Shown one piece after another: positions 31,658 through 40,213 of a stretch of 50,189 nt of DNA. Source of the stretch: Streptomyces sp. DSM 15324 (lineage in GTDB: Bacteria; Actinomycetota; Actinomycetes; Streptomycetales; Streptomycetaceae); NCBI RefSeq assembly GCF_001514285.1, contig NZ_KQ949024.1, positions 1 to 50,189 on the forward strand, given 5' to 3'. Within the stretch, counting starts at the first letter, position 1. Every line of letters starts with the position of its first letter. Under the pieces are notes generated by a model. It was not told the origin of the DNA, did no database searches, and was given only the letters and a program-made list of their open reading frames with translations. The translations under genes were made by a program, and so were the position numbers.

Positions 31658-33847
31658 CTACGGCGTCATCGCCGCCGCGGGCGCCGGGGCGTACCCGGTC
31701 GGCCGGGCCGTGAAGGTGCCGCGGCCCTGGGTTCGGCTGCGCAGCCCGGTGGCGTAGCCGAACAGTTCCGCCAGCGGGACGGTGGCGGTGACCACCGCGG
31801 ACCCGCCGCGGACCACCGACTCGGTGACCCGGCCGCGGCGGGCGGCGAGGTCACCGAGGACTCCGCCGACCGCGTCCTCGGGCACGGTGACCGTGACGTC
31901 GACGACCGGTTCCAGCAGGACCATCGCACAGGCCCTCAGGGCTTCCCGGAGCGCGAACCGGGCCGCCGTACGGAAGGCCGTGTCGGAGGAGTCCTTCACA
32001 TGGGTCGCCCCGTCGGTCAGGGTGACCCGCAGCCCCGTCACCGGGTGACCGCCGAGGGGGCCCTCGGCGAGGGCGTCCCGGCAGCCGGCCTCGACGGCCC
32101 GCACGTACTCCTGCGGCACCCGTCCGCCGACGACCGACGAACGGAACTCGAACCCGTCCTCCAGCGGCTCCACATCGAGCACGACGTGCGCGAACTGCCC
32201 GGCCCCGCCGTCCTGTTTGACATGCCGGTACACCACACCGGACACCCCGCGGCCCACCGTCTCCCGGTAGGTCACCCTGGGACGGCCGACGTTGACGTCC
32301 AGCCCGAGGGAGCGCCGGATCTTCTCCACCGCCACCTCCAGGTGCAGTTCGCCCATTCCCGACAGCACGGTCTGCCCGGTCTCGGGATCGGTCCGCACGA
32401 CCAGCGACGGATCCTCCTCCGTCAGCCGGGCGAGCGCCGAGGCCAGCCGGTCGGTGTCGGTGCTCCGGGACGCCTCGACCGCCACCGACACGACCGGGTC
32501 GGCGACACCGGGCGGCTCCAGGACCAGCGGGTCACCGGGGGCGCACAGGGTCGAGCCCGGCCGGGCCGACTTCAGCCCGACCACGGCCACGATGTCGCCC
32601 GCGACCGCACGGTCCACCTGGGCATGCCGGTCGGCCTGCACCCGCAGGATGCGGCCGATCCGCTCGACCCGCCCGGTGCCGGACTCCCACACCGGGTCTC
32701 CCTTCTCGATCGTTCCGGAGTACACCCGCAGGTAGGTGAGCCGGCCGGTGGGGGTGGCGCCGACCTTGAAGGCGAGGGCGGCGAACGGAGCGGCCGGGTC
32801 GGCGGGGCGTCGCTCGCCGGCGGTGTGCGGCACACGGTCGACCGAACCGTGCATACGGTCGGCAGCAGGGTCCATATGGCCCGCAGCATGGTGCATACGG
32901 TCTGCGGCCGGATGGCTGCCGTCGACCGTCGCCCCACTCCGCCCGTTCCGCACACCGTGGACACCATCCCGGATCCCGCGTACCGCCGGCACGTCCAACG
33001 GCGACGGCAGATAGTCGACGACGGCGTCCAGCAGCGGTTCGATCCCTCGGTTCCGGTAGGCCGATCCGCACAGCACGACAACCCCGTCACCCGTGCGGGT
33101 CAGGTCCCGCAGGGCGGTGGTGAGGGTCTCGGCGGAGAGCGTCTCGCGGTCGCAGAACTCCTCCAGCGCGGCCGGGTGGCGTTCCGCGACCGCCTCCTCC
33201 AGGAGCCGGCGCCTGCGCAGCGCCTCCTCCCGCAGCCCTTCCGGCACCTCCCCCTCGACGGCGGTGTCGCTGCCGTCGCCCCAGGTCAGTGCCCGCAGGC
33301 GGAGCAGGTCCACGACACCGGTGAAGGTGTCCTCGGTGCCGATGGGGAGGTGGACGACGAGCGGGACGGGGTGCAGTCGGGCGCGGAGGGAGGCGACGGC
33401 GGTGTCGAGGTCGGCGCCCGCGCGGTCCATCTTGTTGACGAAGGCGATCCTCGGTACGCCGTGCCGGTCGGCCTGCCGCCACACGGACTCGCTCTGCGGT
33501 TCCACGCCGGCGACGGCGTCGAACACCGCCACCGCCCCGTCGAGGACCCGCAGGGCACGCTCCACCTCGTCGGCGAAGTCGACGTGTCCGGGGGTGTCGA
33601 TCAGGTTGACGCGGTGACCGTTCCAGTCGCAGCTGACGGCCGCGGCGAAGATCGTGATGCCGCGGTCGCGTTCCTGGGGGTCGAAGTCGGTGACGGTCGT
33701 GCCGTCGTGGACCTCGCCGCGCTTGTGCGTGGTGCCGGTGGCATACAGGATCCGCTCGGTGACGGTGGTCTTGCCGGCGTCGACGTGGGCGAGGATGCCC
33801 AGGTTGCGCACGGCGGCGAGGTGACGGTGGTCGAGGTGGTTGCGCAC
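31658..33847 (-). CDS. fusA: Elongation factor G paralogue (ribosomal GTPase)
   Basis: The 729-residue translational GTPase has G1 AHVDAGKTT, G2 RGITI, G3 DTPGHVDF and G4 NKMD. It also has domain II (GRLTYLRVYSGTIEKGDPV), domain III GMGELHLEVAVEKI and domain IV/V segments. No ribosomal-protein operon surrounds it, so it is a stand-alone paralogue, related in outline to both EF-G and tetracycline ribosomal-protection proteins. Between domains G and II is an unusual His/Asp/Met-rich insertion of about 50 residues (nt 32815-32990). The start is GTG at 33847 with AAGGG upstream. A stand-alone copy often serves stress or antibiotic conditions; that role is inferred. Confidence 0.88.
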   Translation of the reverse strand: MRNHLDHRHLAAVRNLGILAHVDAGKTTVTERILYATGTTHKRGEVHDGTTVTDFDPQERDRGITIFAAAVSCDWNGHRVNLIDTPGHVDFADEVERALRVLDGAVAVFDAVAGVEPQSESVWRQADRHGVPRIAFVNKMDRAGADLDTAVASLRARLHPVPLVVHLPIGTEDTFTGVVDLLRLRALTWGDGSDTAVEGEVPEGLREEALRRRRLLEEAVAERHPAALEEFCDRETLSAETLTTALRDLTRTGDGVVVLCGSAYRNRGIEPLLDAVVDYLPSPLDVPAVRGIRDGVHGVRNGRSGATVDGSHPAADRMHHAAGHMDPAADRMHGSVDRVPHTAGERRPADPAAPFAALAFKVGATPTGRLTYLRVYSGTIEKGDPVWESGTGRVERIGRILRVQADRHAQVDRAVAGDIVAVVGLKSARPGSTLCAPGDPLVLEPPGVADPVVSVAVEASRSTDTDRLASALARLTEEDPSLVVRTDPETGQTVLSGMGELHLEVAVEKIRRSLGLDVNVGRPRVTYRETVGRGVSGVVYRHVKQDGGAGQFAHVVLDVEPLEDGFEFRSSVVGGRVPQEYVRAVEAGCRDALAEGPLGGHPVTGLRVTLTDGATHVKDSSDTAFRTAARFALREALRACAMVLLEPVVDVTVTVPEDAVGGVLGDLAARRGRVTESVVRGGSAVVTATVPLAELFGYATGLRSRTQGRGTFTARPTGYAPAPAAAMTP
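32815..32990. repeat. Repeat-rich insertion inside the EF-G paralogue
   Basis: The segment encodes AADRMHHAAGHMDPAADRMH and similar words. It carries GCATACGG at 32851-32858 and 32893-32900, with CGGTCGACCG-like units. It sits at a surface linker between domains G and II, where normal EF-G has only a short loop, so it seems tolerated. Confidence 0.65.
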
Positions 33848-33964
33848 GACCCTTGGCCTTTCGGATGTTCTCGGGGAACGGGCGGCGCGATGGGCTGATG
33901 CCGTGTCAGGGGCGCGCCGTCGGCTCGGGTGAGCGGACGGCGCGTCGGTGTCTTGGGACGGGCG

Positions 33965-34069
33965 TCAGCGCGTCCGGTGTCCGGCGCGCAGCGGACACCG
34001 GACGGACCGGGACACGAGGATCACCTCGTAGCGTGCGCGGGGAGCGACGGCGGCGGTACGGTCTCGCAT
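33965..34069 (-). CDS. Candidate 34-residue leader peptide upstream of the EF-G paralogue
   Basis: A short frame, ATG at 34069 to TGA at 33965, starts MRDRTAAVAPRARYEVILVS and ends in Arg/His-rich residues. GAAGGGAG lies upstream with good spacing. It stops 117 bp before the EF-G start. A 13-bp stem-loop (33971-34004) occupies its last third. Such an arrangement fits ribosome-mediated attenuation, where stalled ribosomes alter folding. It could also be a chance ORF; coding potential in so short a frame is not provable here. Confidence 0.4.
   Translation of the reverse strand: MRDRTAAVAPRARYEVILVSRSVRCPLRAGHRTR
33971..34004 (-). promoter_or_regulatory. Strong stem-loop in the EF-G leader (candidate attenuator)
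   Basis: CGTCCGGTGTCCG at 33971-33983 is perfectly complementary to CGGACACCGGACG at 33992-34004, a 13-bp stem with an 8-nt loop. It overlaps the 3' codons of the leader ORF and would be disrupted by a ribosome translating it. Confidence 0.6.
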
Positions 34070-34189
34070 GGCCGTGCTCCCTTCGTTCGTCATGGTGCGG
34101 TTCGTCCGGTGGCCGTGGCCCGGTCGTGGGCGGCGCTCGGCCTGCGGTGAGTGTAGGAGCGAGGCGGTGCGCCCCGCACCGCATTTACC

Positions 34190-34891
34190 TCACGCCGGTG
34201 GGGTGGACTCCGTGTAGAAGTGCCGTCGCACCCGGCGCAGCCAGGCCTCCGCCGCGCGTTCGTCGGGCTGTTCGGGCAGCACGCTCGGCGTGTCGGCGAA
34301 CTTCTCCTCGAAGTCGCGCAGCAGCGGCTGGGCGGCCCCGGGGTCGGCGGCGACCTGGTCGCCGAAGCGGTGGTAGCTCTCCGGGTCGTCGACGCGGATC
34401 GTCAACCGGCCCTCGGCGTACAGTTCGTAGCCCTGGGTGCAGAGCCGCTTGAGGTGCCTGGCGTGCTTGGCGATGCGCTTCGTGGTCTGCTCGGTGGGTG
34501 TGCCCTCGCCGCGGTTGTGCAGTTTGCGGAACTGCTGGGTGGCGTAGCCGAGGTAGGCGTCGCGGACCCGTCGGGAGCCGAGCAACGTGGTGCGGATGTC
34601 GCGGAGTTCGTCGCCGAGTGGCGTGCGGATCTCGTACAACTCGTCGGGGAGCCAGACGAGTTCCATGACGGTCGGGTTGCCGGCGAGGGCGAGACGGCAC
34701 CACTTGGCGGCCTCGTGCAGGGTGTGGTCGGGCGCGGTGGAGACGTGGGACTCCTTCGGCGTGTGCAGGCCGTGCAGGTCCTCGGTGGGGGCGGCGAACA
34801 TACCGAGGCGGTCCACGTCGGATCCCGCGTGGGCGAGCCCGTAGGCGGTCGAGCCGACGACGCCGGACAAGAGGATGTTGCTGACGGTCAC
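34190..34891 (-). CDS. RlaP-like DNA polymerase beta superfamily nucleotidyltransferase
   Basis: The 233-residue protein is of the PF10127 (RlaP/YcgL) type. The nucleotidyltransferase motif is LLSGVVGSTAYGLAHAGSDVD, with paired acidic residues (SDVDRLGM) for metal binding. Conserved family words KWCRLALAGNPTVMELVWLP and YLGYATQQFRKL follow. The GTG at 34891 has GGGGG 6 bp upstream. An ATG 18 codons earlier would add a Pro-rich stretch without family similarity. RlaP proteins are linked to RNA repair or nucleotide transfer; the target here is unknown. It is probably transcribed on its own. Confidence 0.82.
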   Translation of the reverse strand: MTVSNILLSGVVGSTAYGLAHAGSDVDRLGMFAAPTEDLHGLHTPKESHVSTAPDHTLHEAAKWCRLALAGNPTVMELVWLPDELYEIRTPLGDELRDIRTTLLGSRRVRDAYLGYATQQFRKLHNRGEGTPTEQTTKRIAKHARHLKRLCTQGYELYAEGRLTIRVDDPESYHRFGDQVAADPGAAQPLLRDFEEKFADTPSVLPEQPDERAAEAWLRRVRRHFYTESTPPA

Positions 34892-35092
34892 TGGTGCCCC
34901 CGTTGCTGGGCGCCCGGCGAGGTGCCCGGGCGTCGGAACCGCCATGATGCCCCGGCGCGCACTTCGCCCACCTCACCTTTTCGGCGTACGGCGACCGGCC
35001 CACCGCTCCGGCCGCGCTCGCGGCTCGGTCCGGGCCGAGCAAGCAGCCGCAGCCGCACCCCGGTTCGGCCTTCTTCCTCGCCGCAGCACCAT

Positions 35093-35104
35093 GTGACATA
35101 TTAC
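35093..35104. promoter_or_regulatory. GntR operator candidate 1 (hydroxyproline dehydrogenase promoter)
   Basis: GTGACATATTAC lies 4 bp before the GTG start at 35109. It shares the pattern GTGAYATRKYAC with motifs upstream of the deaminase and gntR genes. It overlaps the likely -10, and the gene has no ribosome-binding site, so the transcript may be leaderless. Confidence 0.5.
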
Positions 35105-35108
35105 TGCT

Positions 35109-36272
35109 GTGACCAAGCGACCTTGCGGTGACGTGGTGGTCGTCGGCGCCGGCATGGTGGGCGCCGCCTGTGCGCTGTACGCGGCCCGTGCGGGCCTCGA
35201 TGTCGTCCTGGTGGACCGCGGCCCGGTGGCGGGCGGCACCACGGGAGCGGGCGAGGGCAACCTCCTCGTCTCCGACAAGGGGCCCGGTCCCGAACTCCGA
35301 CTGGCCCTGCTGTCCCTGCGGTTGTGGGCGGAACTCGCCGAAACGCTGGGCGCTGCGGTGGAGTACGAGCCGAAGGGCGGACTGGTCGTCGCGTCCACAC
35401 CGGAGTCGCTCGCCGCCCTGACCGACCTGGCCGCCGGACAGCGGGCGGCCGGGGTGGAGACGGTCGTCGTCGAGGCCGGTCGACTCCACGACCATGAACC
35501 GCACGTGGCTCCCGGTCTCGCCGGCGGTGTCCTGTATCCGCAGGACGCCCAGGTGATGCCCGCCCTGGCGGCCGCCCATCTGGTGCGGAGTTCGGGCGCG
35601 CGCCTGGAGACGGGCCGGACCGTGACGGGCGTCCTGCGCGGAGCCGACGGTGCCGTGCGCGGCGTGCGCACCGACCGGGGCGATCTCCTCGCGCCGGCCG
35701 TGGTGAACGCGGCGGGCACCTGGGGCGGTGAGATCGCCGCGCTGGCGGGGGCGGCCCTGCCGGTGCTTCCCCGCCGCGGATTCGTGCTGGTCACCGAGCC
35801 GTTGCCGCCCCGGGTACGGCACAAGGTGTACGCCGCCGACTATGTGGCGGACGTGGCCAGCGACTCCGCGACGCTACAGACCTCGCCGGTCGTCGAGGGC
35901 ACCGCCGCCGGGCCTGTGCTGATCGGCGCGAGCCGGGAACGGGTGGGCTTCGACCGGTCGTTCTCCCTGCCGGTCGTACGGCAGCTCGCCGCCGGGGCGA
36001 CCCGGCTCTTCCCCTTCCTGGCCGACGTACGGGTGATGCGCACGTATCTCGGCTTCCGCCCGTACCTGCCGGACCATCTGCCCGCGATCGGGCCCGACCC
36101 GCGGGTGCCGGGGCTGTTCCACGCCTGTGGTCACGAGGGCGCGGGCATCGGGCTCGCCACCGGCACCGGTCATCTCCTCGCGCAGGCGCTGACCGGCGAG
36201 AACCCGGAGCTGGACCTGACGCCGTTCCGTCCCGAGCGGTTCGCCGAGACGACCGAGGAGGCCGCACCGTGA
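35109..36272 (+). CDS. FAD-dependent D-hydroxyproline dehydrogenase, catalytic (HcnC/beta-like) subunit
   Basis: The 387-residue DAO-type flavoprotein has VVVVGAGMVGAACALYAARAG and the GGTTGAGEGNLL loop. A C-terminal FAD-contact stretch reads HLPAIGPDPRVPGLFHACGH, then GAGIGLATGTGHLLAQAL. It is followed by a [2Fe-2S] protein and an HcnB/alpha-like flavoprotein. This is the three-subunit layout known for D-hydroxyproline (and hydrogen-cyanide synthase) dehydrogenases. The predicted reaction oxidises cis-4-hydroxy-D-proline to a pyrroline carboxylate. The GTG start follows the operator directly without a Shine-Dalgarno. Confidence 0.87.
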   Translation: MTKRPCGDVVVVGAGMVGAACALYAARAGLDVVLVDRGPVAGGTTGAGEGNLLVSDKGPGPELRLALLSLRLWAELAETLGAAVEYEPKGGLVVASTPESLAALTDLAAGQRAAGVETVVVEAGRLHDHEPHVAPGLAGGVLYPQDAQVMPALAAAHLVRSSGARLETGRTVTGVLRGADGAVRGVRTDRGDLLAPAVVNAAGTWGGEIAALAGAALPVLPRRGFVLVTEPLPPRVRHKVYAADYVADVASDSATLQTSPVVEGTAAGPVLIGASRERVGFDRSFSLPVVRQLAAGATRLFPFLADVRVMRTYLGFRPYLPDHLPAIGPDPRVPGLFHACGHEGAGIGLATGTGHLLAQALTGENPELDLTPFRPERFAETTEEAAP

Positions 36273-36303
36273 GCACGCTCAAGTTTCCTGCCGGGGGCCG
36301 TAC

Positions 36304-36603
36304 TTGAACCCGCTGCGGCTGGTGCGGGCCCGGCCCGGCGCACCGTTCACCGTCACCTTCGACGGCCATGAGATCGAGGCGCTGCCGGGTCAGACCCTGG
36401 CGGCCGTGCTGTGGTCCGCGGGCGTCACCGCCTGGCGCGGCACCCGGGGCGAGGGCCGGCCGCGCGGGGTGTTCTGCGGGATCGGCGTGTGCTTCGACTG
36501 CCTGGTCACCGTCGACGGCCGGCCCAACCAGCGGGCCTGCCTGGTCCCCGCCACGCCGGGCGCGGACATCCGTACCCAGGAGGGGACGGGCCATGACGAC
36601 TGA
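36304..36603 (+). CDS. [2Fe-2S] ferredoxin-like gamma subunit of hydroxyproline dehydrogenase
   Basis: The 99-residue electron-transfer subunit has a plant-type [2Fe-2S] cysteine set: FCGIGVCFDCLVTVDG (three Cys) and a fourth Cys in NQRACLVPATPG. The start is TTG at 36304 with GGGGG upstream. The 3' end overlaps the alpha subunit by 11 bp, so the subunits are co-translated. It passes electrons from the FAD subunits toward the respiratory chain. Confidence 0.88.
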   Translation: MNPLRLVRARPGAPFTVTFDGHEIEALPGQTLAAVLWSAGVTAWRGTRGEGRPRGVFCGIGVCFDCLVTVDGRPNQRACLVPATPGADIRTQEGTGHDD

Positions 36604-38005
36604 ACGCAGCCCGGTGCTCGCGGTGATCGGGGCGGGACCGGCCGGTCTCGCCGCCACCCTGGCGGCGGCCGCGCGGGGTGTCCGGGTGACGCTGGTCGAC
36701 TCGGCCCCGGAGCCGGGCGGCCAGTTCTACCGGCAGCCCGCGCGCGGCCTCGGCGCCCGCCGCCCCGAGGCGCTCCACCATCGGTGGCGCACCTGGCGTC
36801 GCCTGCGCGCCGGGCTGGACGCACACATCGCCGCCGGACGGGTGACGCATCTGAGCGAGCGTCATGTGTGGTGTGTGGAACGGGAGTCGTCCGGTTTCAC
36901 CGTCCACGCGCTGCTCGGCCCCGAGCAGCGGGAGTCCGTCGCGCTGGGTGCCGACGGGGTGCTGCTGGCGACCGGCGGATACGAGCGGGTCCTGCCGTTC
37001 CCGGGCTGGACACTGCCCGGTGTGGTGACCGCGGGGGGTGCGCAGGCGCTGCTGAAGGGCGGACTCGTACTGCCGGGCCGTACCGTGGTGGTGGCGGGGA
37101 CGGGTCCGCTGCTGCTGCCCGTCGCGACCGGTCTCGCGGCGGCGGGCGCGACGGTGGCCGCGCTCGTCGAGTCGGCCGACCCGAGGTCCTTCGCAAGCCG
37201 CGCCCGTGCCCTCGCCGGGGCCCCGGACAAGCTCGCCGAAGGCGTCGGCTACGCCACTCAACTCGCGCTTGCCAACGTTCCTGTGATGGCCCGTCATACG
37301 ATCCTGGAGGCGCGCGGCGTCGAGCGCCTGGAGTCCGTGACCGTCGCCGCGCTCGACTCCGAGGGGCGCCCGGTGCCGGGCGGTGCACGCCGTGTCCCCT
37401 GCGACACCCTGGCCGTGAGCCATGGGCTGCTGCCGCACACCGATCTCGCGGACGGCCTCGGCTGCGCCCTGGACGGGGGGACCGTGCGCGCCGACGAGGA
37501 ACAGCGCACCGACGTCCCCGGCGTCTGGGCGGCCGGCGAAGCCACGGGGATCGGCGGCGCGGCGCTGTCGCTGGCCGAGGGACACATCGCCGGACGCTCG
37601 GCGGCGGCCCGGCTGCGGGGCAGCACCCCCGACCGGGGCGCATGGGCGTCGGCGGCCCGCACCCGTACCCGGCTGCGCGCCTTCGCCGCCGCGCTCGACG
37701 ACGCCTACGCCCCTGCGGTCCACTGGGCGCAGCAGCTGACCGACGGGACGGTGGTGTGCCGGTGCGAGGAGGTCACGGCCGGGGCGGTCCGGGCGGCGGT
37801 CGGCTCGCTCGGCGCCGGTGATCTGCGCACCGTGAAGCTGCTGACGCGGGCCGGGATGGGCTGGTGCCAGGGCCGGATGTGCGAACCCGGGGTGGCGGGC
37901 GTGGCGGGCTGCGCTGCGACGCCGGCCCGTCGACCGCTGGCCCGCCCCGTCCCCCTCGGCGTCCTGGCCGCACCCCCGCCCGACCGTGAGCCGCCCCCGT
38001 CCTGA
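36593..38005 (+). CDS. NAD(P)/FAD-dependent alpha subunit (HcnB-like) of hydroxyproline dehydrogenase
   Basis: The 470-residue pyridine nucleotide-disulphide-type flavoprotein has VIGAGPAGLAATLAAAARGV at the N-terminus and a second nucleotide motif, VVAGTGPLLLPVATGLAAAG. FAD-binding GVWAAGEATGIGGAALSLAEG follows. A C-terminal BFD-like [2Fe-2S] domain has VVCRCEEVTAGAV and GMGWCQGRMCEPG. The ATG at 36593 overlaps the ferredoxin gene. It is the partner of the DAO-like subunit. The last 30 residues are Pro/Arg-rich. Confidence 0.87.
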   Translation: MTTERSPVLAVIGAGPAGLAATLAAAARGVRVTLVDSAPEPGGQFYRQPARGLGARRPEALHHRWRTWRRLRAGLDAHIAAGRVTHLSERHVWCVERESSGFTVHALLGPEQRESVALGADGVLLATGGYERVLPFPGWTLPGVVTAGGAQALLKGGLVLPGRTVVVAGTGPLLLPVATGLAAAGATVAALVESADPRSFASRARALAGAPDKLAEGVGYATQLALANVPVMARHTILEARGVERLESVTVAALDSEGRPVPGGARRVPCDTLAVSHGLLPHTDLADGLGCALDGGTVRADEEQRTDVPGVWAAGEATGIGGAALSLAEGHIAGRSAAARLRGSTPDRGAWASAARTRTRLRAFAAALDDAYAPAVHWAQQLTDGTVVCRCEEVTAGAVRAAVGSLGAGDLRTVKLLTRAGMGWCQGRMCEPGVAGVAGCAATPARRPLARPVPLGVLAAPPPDREPPPS

Positions 38006-38103
38006 ACCGCTCGCACCGGGCCCCGCCCGAGCGGTGAGCCGTACCGCGGCCACCGCCACTCCCCGGTGAGCCGTATCACGCCCACCGCCACTCCCCCTTC
38101 CCA

Positions 38104-38115
38104 GTGCCATGTCAC
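38104..38115. promoter_or_regulatory. GntR operator candidate 2 (upstream of the deaminase)
   Basis: GTGCCATGTCAC (reverse complement GTGACATGGCAC) is 65 bp before the deaminase start. It matches candidate 3 at 11 of 12 bases and candidate 1 at 9 of 12. Confidence 0.5.
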
Positions 38116-38179
38116 ATGCCGGCGGCGACACGACCAGAAGAGTGCCCTCGGCGAAACGACCGGAAGAGAGGCTCGTTCC

Positions 38180-39076
38180 ATGACCAGCTCGGAGCACCGC
38201 CCCTGGCGAGGCGTCCTCGTCGCCACCGCGCTCCCCCTGCGCGACGACCTCTCCGTCGATCACGACCGCTACGCCGAGCACTGCGCCTGGCTGGTGGCGA
38301 ACGGCTGCGACGGCGTCGTACCGAACGGCTCGCTCGGCGAGTACCAGGTCCTCACCGCGGAGGAACGCGCCCGGGTGGTGGAGACGGCGGTGTCCGCGAT
38401 CGGCGGGGACCGGGTGATGCCGGGCGTGGCGGCGTACGGTTCGGCGGAGGCGCGGCGCTGGGCGGAGCAGGCGCGGGAGGCGGGCTGCGGGGCGGTGATG
38501 CTGCTCCCGCCCAACGCCTACCGCGCCGACGAGCGGGCGGTGCTCGCCCACTACGCGGCGGTCGCCGAGGCGGGGCTGCCGGTGGTGGCGTACAACAACC
38601 CGATCGACACCAAGGTCGACCTGGTGCCGGAGTTGCTGGCCCGGCTGCACGCGGAGGGGCTCGTCCGTGCGGTGAAGGAGTTCTCCGGCGATGTGCGGCG
38701 CGCCTACCGGATCGCGGAACTCGCCCCGGAACTCGATCTGTTGATCGGGGCGGACGACGTGCTGCTGGAGCTGGCGGTGGCCGGGGCGAAGGGCTGGGTG
38801 GCCGGCTATCCCAACGCGCTGCCGAGGGCCTCGGTGGAGCTGTACCGGTCGGCGGTCGCGGGGGATCTCACCACCGCGCTGCCGCTGTACCGGCAGTTGC
38901 ATCCGCTGCTGCGCTGGGACTCGCGCGTCGAGTTCGTCCAGGCGATCAAACTGTCGATGGACGTGGTGGGCCGGCACGGCGGCCGGTGCCGTCCGCCGCG
39001 GGTCCCGCTGCTGCCGGAGCAGGAGGCGGCGGTCCGCGCGGCGACCGAGAAGGCCGTCGCCGCAGGTCTCGCCTAG
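38180..39076 (+). CDS. Dihydrodipicolinate synthase-family protein, likely pyrroline-4-hydroxy-2-carboxylate deaminase
   Basis: The 298-residue class I aldolase-type barrel has the GTTGE-equivalent NGSLGEYQVLT, Tyr in GLPVVAYNNPIDTKVD and the Schiff-base lysine in RAVKEFSGDVRRAY. The context of hydroxyproline dehydrogenase and epimerase indicates the deaminase that turns pyrroline-4-hydroxy-2-carboxylate into 2-oxoglutarate semialdehyde, rather than lysine biosynthesis. The start is ATG at 38180, with GGAAGAGAGG about 8 bp upstream. The next gene follows after 49 bp. Confidence 0.85.
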   Translation: MTSSEHRPWRGVLVATALPLRDDLSVDHDRYAEHCAWLVANGCDGVVPNGSLGEYQVLTAEERARVVETAVSAIGGDRVMPGVAAYGSAEARRWAEQAREAGCGAVMLLPPNAYRADERAVLAHYAAVAEAGLPVVAYNNPIDTKVDLVPELLARLHAEGLVRAVKEFSGDVRRAYRIAELAPELDLLIGADDVLLELAVAGAKGWVAGYPNALPRASVELYRSAVAGDLTTALPLYRQLHPLLRWDSRVEFVQAIKLSMDVVGRHGGRCRPPRVPLLPEQEAAVRAATEKAVAAGLA

Positions 39077-39125
39077 CCCGGCGCGTCAGCACACCACAGC
39101 AGGGAGAAGGGGACAAGGGGATCTC

Positions 39126-40127
39126 ATGCGCAGCAGACTCGTCCTGCACGCCGTCGACTCGCACACCGAGGGCATGCCCACCCGGGTGGTGACCGGCGGG
39201 ATCGGCACCATTCCGGGCGCGACGATGAACGAGCGGCGGCTGTACTTCCGTGAACACCGCGACGACATCAAGCAGTTGCTGATGAACGAGCCGCGCGGCC
39301 ACTCCGCCATGAGCGGTGCGATCCTGCAGCCGCCGAGTCGGCCGGACTGCGACTGGGGCGTCGTCTACATCGAGGTCTCCGGCTATCTGCCGATGTGCGG
39401 ACACGGCACGATCGGGGTGGCGACCGTGCTGGTGGAGACCGGCATGGTCGAGGTCGTCGAGCCGGTCACCACCATCCGGCTGGACACGCCGGCCGGGCCG
39501 GTCGTCGCCGAGGTGGCGGTCGAGGACGGTGCGGCCACGGCGGTCACCCTGCGCAACGTGCCGTCGTTCTCGGTGGGCCTGGACCGCAAGGCGACCCTGG
39601 CCGACGGCCGGACGGTGACGTACGACCTGGCGTACGGCGGCAACTTCTACGCCATCCTGCCGCTGGAGGAGTTCGGGCTGCCCTTCGACCGGGCCCGCAA
39701 GGACGACATCCTCGCGGCCGGGCTGTCGCTGATGGAGGCGATCAACTCCGAGGAGGAGCCGGTCCATCCGGAGGACGCGTCGATCCGCGGCTGCCACCAC
39801 GTCCACCTGTACGCGCCCGGCGCCACCGCCCGGCACTCCCGGCACGCGATGGCCATCCATCCCGGCTGGTTCGACCGCTCTCCCTGCGGTACGGGGACGA
39901 GTGCGCGGATGGCCCAGCTGCACGCGCGCGGTGAACTCCCCCTGCACACCGAGTTCGTGAACGAGTCGTTCATCGGCACCCGGTTCACGGGCAGGCTGCT
40001 CGGCACGACGGAGGTGGCCGGACGCCCGGCCGTGCTGCCCAGCTTCACCGGGCGGGCCTGGATCACCGGGACGGCACAGTACCTGCTGGACCCGACGGAC
40101 CCGTTCCCGGCGGGGTTCGTCCTGTGA
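39126..40127 (+). CDS. 4-hydroxyproline 2-epimerase (proline racemase family)
   Basis: The 333-residue enzyme interconverts trans-4-hydroxy-L-proline and cis-4-hydroxy-D-proline. Both catalytic cysteines are present: Cys91 in GYLPMCGHGTIG and Cys254 in FDRSPCGTGTSA. Two cysteines mark a racemase/epimerase rather than the Thr-containing hydroxyproline dehydratase. MNEPRGHSAMSGAI near residue 53 and NESFIGTRFTGRLLG near 280 are family signatures. It is the first step for the neighbouring dehydrogenase and deaminase. Confidence 0.9.
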   Translation: MRSRLVLHAVDSHTEGMPTRVVTGGIGTIPGATMNERRLYFREHRDDIKQLLMNEPRGHSAMSGAILQPPSRPDCDWGVVYIEVSGYLPMCGHGTIGVATVLVETGMVEVVEPVTTIRLDTPAGPVVAEVAVEDGAATAVTLRNVPSFSVGLDRKATLADGRTVTYDLAYGGNFYAILPLEEFGLPFDRARKDDILAAGLSLMEAINSEEEPVHPEDASIRGCHHVHLYAPGATARHSRHAMAIHPGWFDRSPCGTGTSARMAQLHARGELPLHTEFVNESFIGTRFTGRLLGTTEVAGRPAVLPSFTGRAWITGTAQYLLDPTDPFPAGFVL

Positions 40128-40178
40128 CGCCGGGGACCCCACCGCCGTAGATACTGGTGGTCCGTGATCCGGTGATAC

Positions 40179-40190
40179 GTGATATGGCAC
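40179..40190. promoter_or_regulatory. GntR operator candidate 3 (upstream of gntR)
   Basis: GTGATATGGCAC ends 23 bp before the regulator's ATG. It differs from the reverse complement of candidate 2 at one base. Two further GTGAT half-sites precede it at 40164 and 40172. Autoregulation is inferred. Confidence 0.5.
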
Positions 40191-40213
40191 AGCCCTGACC
40201 GAGGAGATCCGCC

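Noticed and set aside
31598..33898. 766-codon open frame on the plus strand opposite the EF-G gene
   Set aside because: It is antisense to a clear EF-G paralogue, and its translation is Arg/Gly/His-rich with no domain. It is a GC-bias shadow.
33906..34184. 92-codon minus-strand frame upstream of the EF-G gene
   Set aside because: Arg/Pro-rich with no convincing ribosome-binding site. The shorter 34-codon frame has a better start and an embedded hairpin.
38180..39076. Dihydrodipicolinate synthase for lysine biosynthesis (dapA)
   Set aside because: The family fold fits, but the position between hydroxyproline dehydrogenase and epimerase indicates the catabolic deaminase.
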